Of a stretch of DNA of 16,393 nt, positions 14,154-16,393 are shown one piece after another. This DNA is from JBKHXU01 sp046565865 (GTDB lineage: Bacteria > Pseudomonadota > Gammaproteobacteria > Acidiferrobacterales > Sulfurifustaceae). Within the stretch, counting starts at the first letter, position 1. Every line of letters starts with the position of its first letter. The notes beneath the pieces were generated by a model. It had not been told where the DNA came from, did not search any database, and saw only the letters and a program-made list of their open reading frames with translations. A program made the translations under genes and the position numbers. The stretch lies in the NCBI GenBank assembly GCA_046565865.1, contig JBKHXU010000035.1, forward strand, positions 1 through 16,393. Direction: 5' to 3'.

Positions 14154-15797
14154 ATGTCCAGCGCCGTTTCCTGCGATGTCTTGATCGTCGGCGGCGGCGT
14201 TGCCGGCATCAGTCTCGCGCTGCGGCTGGCAGAACATGTCCATGTCACCCTTCTCGCCAAGGCGGCCCTCACCGAGGGATCGAGTTACTACGCCCAGGGG
14301 GGTGTGGCGGCGGTTCTCAATCGCGAATCCGACTCTTTCGAGGCGCATATTAAGGACACTATTATCGCCGGGGCCGGCTTATGCCACCGCGATACCGTGG
14401 AATTTGTGGTGCAGCACGGCCCGGACGCCGTCGCCTGGCTGACCCAGCAAGGCGTACCGTTTACGCCGGCCATCGGCGGCGGGAACAATGGCAACTATCA
14501 CCTCACCCGAGAAGGTGGGCATAGCGCCCGACGCGTGGTGCACGCAGCCGATGCCACGGGGCGCGCGATCGAGACCACGCTCGTCGACCGCGTGCGCGCT
14601 CATCCGCGCATTAAGCTGTTCGAAAACCACATCGCCATCGACCTCGTCACGCGGACCAAGCTCGGTCTGTCCGGGCCCGATCGCTGCGTCGGTTTGTACG
14701 CACTGGATAAGTCGACCGGCGACATCGTGCCGTTTCGCGCGCGCTACGTTGCGCTCGCGGCCGGCGGCGCCTCGAAGGTCTACCTCTATACCAGCAACCC
14801 TGATACTTCTACGGGCGATGGCATCGCCATGGCGTGGCGCGCCGGCTGTCGCGTCGCCAACATGGAGTTCGTGCAGTTCCATCCGACGTGCTTGTACCAC
14901 CCGCGCGCGAAATCGTTTCTCATCAGCGAAGCGGTGCGCGGCGAAGGTGGCAAGTTAAAACTACCGAACGGCCAGCCATTCATGCAGGCGCACGACCCGC
15001 GCGGCGAGTTGGCCTCGCGCGATATCGTCGCGCGCGCGATCGACTATGAAATGAAGCGCGGCGGCCTGGACCACGTCGATCTCGACATCAGTCATCAGCC
15101 GGCCGACTTCATTCGCAGTCATTTCCCAACCATCTACGCGCGCTGTCTCGAGTTCGGCTACGACATGACGCGCGGTCCGATCCCGGTCGTGCCGGCCGCG
15201 CACTACACCTGCGGCGGTGTCGTGACGGATCTCAACGCGCGCACGGATATCGACCGGCTCTATGCGCTCGGCGAATGCGCCTTCACCGGCCTGCACGGCG
15301 CCAATCGGCTCGCCAGTAACTCCCTGTTGGAATGCCTGGTGTTTGCCGAGGCCGCGGCGGCCGACATCGCCGCACGCCTGACGGAATCCGATAGCGACAC
15401 ACCGCCGCTCCCGCCCTGGGACGAAAGCCGCGTGACCGATCCCGACGAACAAGTCGTGGTGTCGCACAACTGGGATGAGCTACGTCGGTTCATGTGGGAT
15501 TATGTCGGCATCGTGCGTACCACCAAACGTCTGCAACGCGCACAACACCGGGTGCACATGCTGCGCGAAGAAATCCGCGAGTACTACGCCAACTTCCGCG
15601 TCAGCAACGACCTGATCGAGCTGCGCAACCTGGTGCTCGTGGCCGAGCTGATCATCCAGTGCGCGCTCGCGCGCACCGAGAGCCGTGGTCTGCACTACAC
15701 ACGCGATTATCCCGAACCCGACCCACGCTTCGAGCAGAAAGACACACTGCTCACGCCGCCGCGCTTTGCCATCGCAGCCGCGCGCGCAAACGTCTGA
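14154..15797 (+). CDS. nadB: L-aspartate oxidase
   Basis: A 547-residue FAD enzyme that oxidises aspartate to iminoaspartate, the first step of de novo NAD synthesis; NadA then forms quinolinate. The N terminus has the dinucleotide-binding motif DVLIVGGGVAGISLALRL (8-25). Family segments include SSYYAQGGVAAVL (43-55), FVQFHPTCLYHP, RGEGGKL, HYTCGGV, GANRLASNSLLECLVFAEA and, near the end, ESRGLHYTRDYPE. The SdhA-type His that links FAD covalently is absent (SSYYAQGG), as usual for NadB. ATG 14154 is preferred over an upstream TTG at 14130, but its ribosome site is weak. The last 47 bp overlap the 3' end of ygfX on the other strand. nadB next to rpoE is conserved synteny. Confidence 0.97.
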   Translation: MSSAVSCDVLIVGGGVAGISLALRLAEHVHVTLLAKAALTEGSSYYAQGGVAAVLNRESDSFEAHIKDTIIAGAGLCHRDTVEFVVQHGPDAVAWLTQQGVPFTPAIGGGNNGNYHLTREGGHSARRVVHAADATGRAIETTLVDRVRAHPRIKLFENHIAIDLVTRTKLGLSGPDRCVGLYALDKSTGDIVPFRARYVALAAGGASKVYLYTSNPDTSTGDGIAMAWRAGCRVANMEFVQFHPTCLYHPRAKSFLISEAVRGEGGKLKLPNGQPFMQAHDPRGELASRDIVARAIDYEMKRGGLDHVDLDISHQPADFIRSHFPTIYARCLEFGYDMTRGPIPVVPAAHYTCGGVVTDLNARTDIDRLYALGECAFTGLHGANRLASNSLLECLVFAEAAAADIAARLTESDSDTPPLPPWDESRVTDPDEQVVVSHNWDELRRFMWDYVGIVRTTKRLQRAQHRVHMLREEIREYYANFRVSNDLIELRNLVLVAELIIQCALARTESRGLHYTRDYPEPDPRFEQKDTLLTPPRFAIAAARANV

Positions 15798-16227
15798 ACG
15801 CATCACGCGCCGCCGCATCGGATGGGACGAGCACGGTGACGGCGTGCCCGTCGCTCTCTACCCGCAATCGCAGTATCACCAGCCACGGCTGCCACCATCG
15901 CCCGAGCGGCTCGCACGCGAGCCACTCCGGCGAGTACGCGTAACGTAGCGACCAGTTGCCCTCGCGGTTCCATTCGATCGCCTCGACCACGCGCGGACGC
16001 AGCCATGGCGGCAGGCGCCGGGCGACGCCGTCGAGCCGACCGTAACGCACGAGCGCATGACTCGCGCTACACGCCACGAACAAGATCAGCACGATGCGCA
16101 CCCACGCGGCCATCGGCACGACGCCGGCAATCGCGAATGCGCCAAGATGCATGGCCGCAAGTGCGGTGAGAAGGATTGGAGAGCGCTTAAGCTCGATGCT
16201 GAGCGTGGCGTCGAATGGCGGTGACAA
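15751..16227 (-). CDS. ygfX: YgfX-family (CptA) membrane protein
   Basis: A 158-residue protein with two predicted membrane helices (about 16-37 and 39-59) followed by a soluble domain containing WNREGNWSLRYAYSPEW and QPWLVILRLRVESDG, the YgfX pattern. It follows sdhE with a 41-bp overlap, the usual sdhE-ygfX pairing. In E. coli the pair was reported as the CptAB toxin-antitoxin system acting on cytoskeletal proteins, but SdhE's FAD-assembly role is better supported, so the toxin label should be used with care. ATG 16227 is the only start that precedes the conserved IELKRSPIL segment. Its last 47 bp overlap nadB. Confidence 0.85.
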   Translation of the reverse strand: MSPPFDATLSIELKRSPILLTALAAMHLGAFAIAGVVPMAAWVRIVLILFVACSASHALVRYGRLDGVARRLPPWLRPRVVEAIEWNREGNWSLRYAYSPEWLACEPLGRWWQPWLVILRLRVESDGHAVTVLVPSDAAARDAFRRLRARLRWQSAAA

Positions 16228-16393
16228 GTCGGTTCAGCTCCGCATCGCTGGCCACACCGTCGCCTTGCAACAGCGCCAACAGATCGGCGTCGGGCAGCGT
16301 TAGTAGTCGATCGAACGTCTGACGCTCGGTGGCGGTTAGCCCGACGTAGCAAGCATCGACGAATCGCTGGAGCAATAAATCCAACTCCAACAA
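16187..16393 (-). CDS. sdhE: FAD assembly factor SdhE (YgfY/CptB), 3' part
   Basis: The last 68 codons of a gene entering from the right edge. The visible protein begins LLELDLLLQRF, the continuation of the family's RRG(M/L)xELD motif, whose first residues lie outside the window. It continues with LTATERQTFDRLLTLPDADLLALLQ, matching the SdhE helix bundle. SdhE promotes covalent attachment of FAD to SdhA and FrdA. About 15-20 N-terminal residues are probably missing. It is followed by ygfX with a 41-bp overlap. Convergent nadB, a homologue of SdhA, is nearby, although NadB is not covalently flavinylated. Confidence 0.9.
   Translation of the reverse strand: MLELDLLLQRFVDACYVGLTATERQTFDRLLTLPDADLLALLQGDGVASDAELNRLVTAIRRHAQHRA

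Noticed and set aside
15751..16393. Calling sdhE-ygfX a toxin-antitoxin system
   Set aside because: SdhE is better known as an FAD assembly factor, and the pair sits in conserved housekeeping synteny rather than in a mobile context.

Overview
The window looks like a chromosomal segment of a GC-rich gammaproteobacterium outside the enterics, possibly Chromatiales- or Acidiferrobacterales-like; that last step is inference from gene order and protein style, not a search. The block sdhE-ygfX / nadB / rpoE-rseA-rseB-mucD / lepA-lepB-DUF4845-rnc-era-recO-pdxJ-acpS is a classic gammaproteobacterial neighbourhood. rseC is absent and a DUF4845 gene lies between lepB and rnc, which argues against Enterobacteriaceae.

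Layout. Positions 1-2342 (minus strand) are accessory in character: the start of an Hcp-type tube protein, a 241-bp AT-rich gap, and a TpsB-type outer-membrane transporter (ShlB/FhaC/HecB family) with an enlarged first POTRA region. A 360-bp divergent gap leads to two tandem Slp-family outer-membrane lipoproteins on the plus strand (2703-3733). From 3740 to 10222 (minus strand) runs a housekeeping operon, lepA-lepB-DUF4845-rnc-era-recO-pdxJ-acpS, tightly packed with stop/start overlaps at most junctions (ATGA, TAATG, GTGA). From 10362 to 13947 (minus strand) lies the envelope-stress operon rpoE-rseA-rseB-mucD. nadB (plus, 14154-15797) diverges from rpoE and runs tail to tail into ygfX, which follows a partial sdhE at the right edge.

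How the genes work together. RpoE is the envelope-stress sigma factor, RseA its membrane anti-sigma factor, RseB the periplasmic protector of RseA, and MucD the periplasmic protease that removes misfolded proteins. A sigma-E-like promoter (GAACTT, 16 bp, TCAGT) ahead of rpoE implies autoregulation. The next operon supplies ribosome-associated GTPases (LepA, Era), rRNA processing (RNase III), signal peptide cleavage (LepB), recombinational repair (RecO), PLP synthesis (PdxJ) and ACP activation (AcpS).

The most interesting non-coding signals lie between genes. An intrinsic-terminator-like hairpin with a T7 tract ends just before the lepA start codon. A perfect 9-bp inverted repeat brackets the likely lepA -10 element. 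A palindromic dispersed-repeat-like element separates rpoE from its anti-sigma gene, and a probable degenerate relative follows mucD. No tRNA, rRNA, CRISPR array or insertion sequence was seen. No clearly new multi-gene system stands out; the Hcp/TpsB pair at the left edge is the best candidate for one, but it is cut off by the window.
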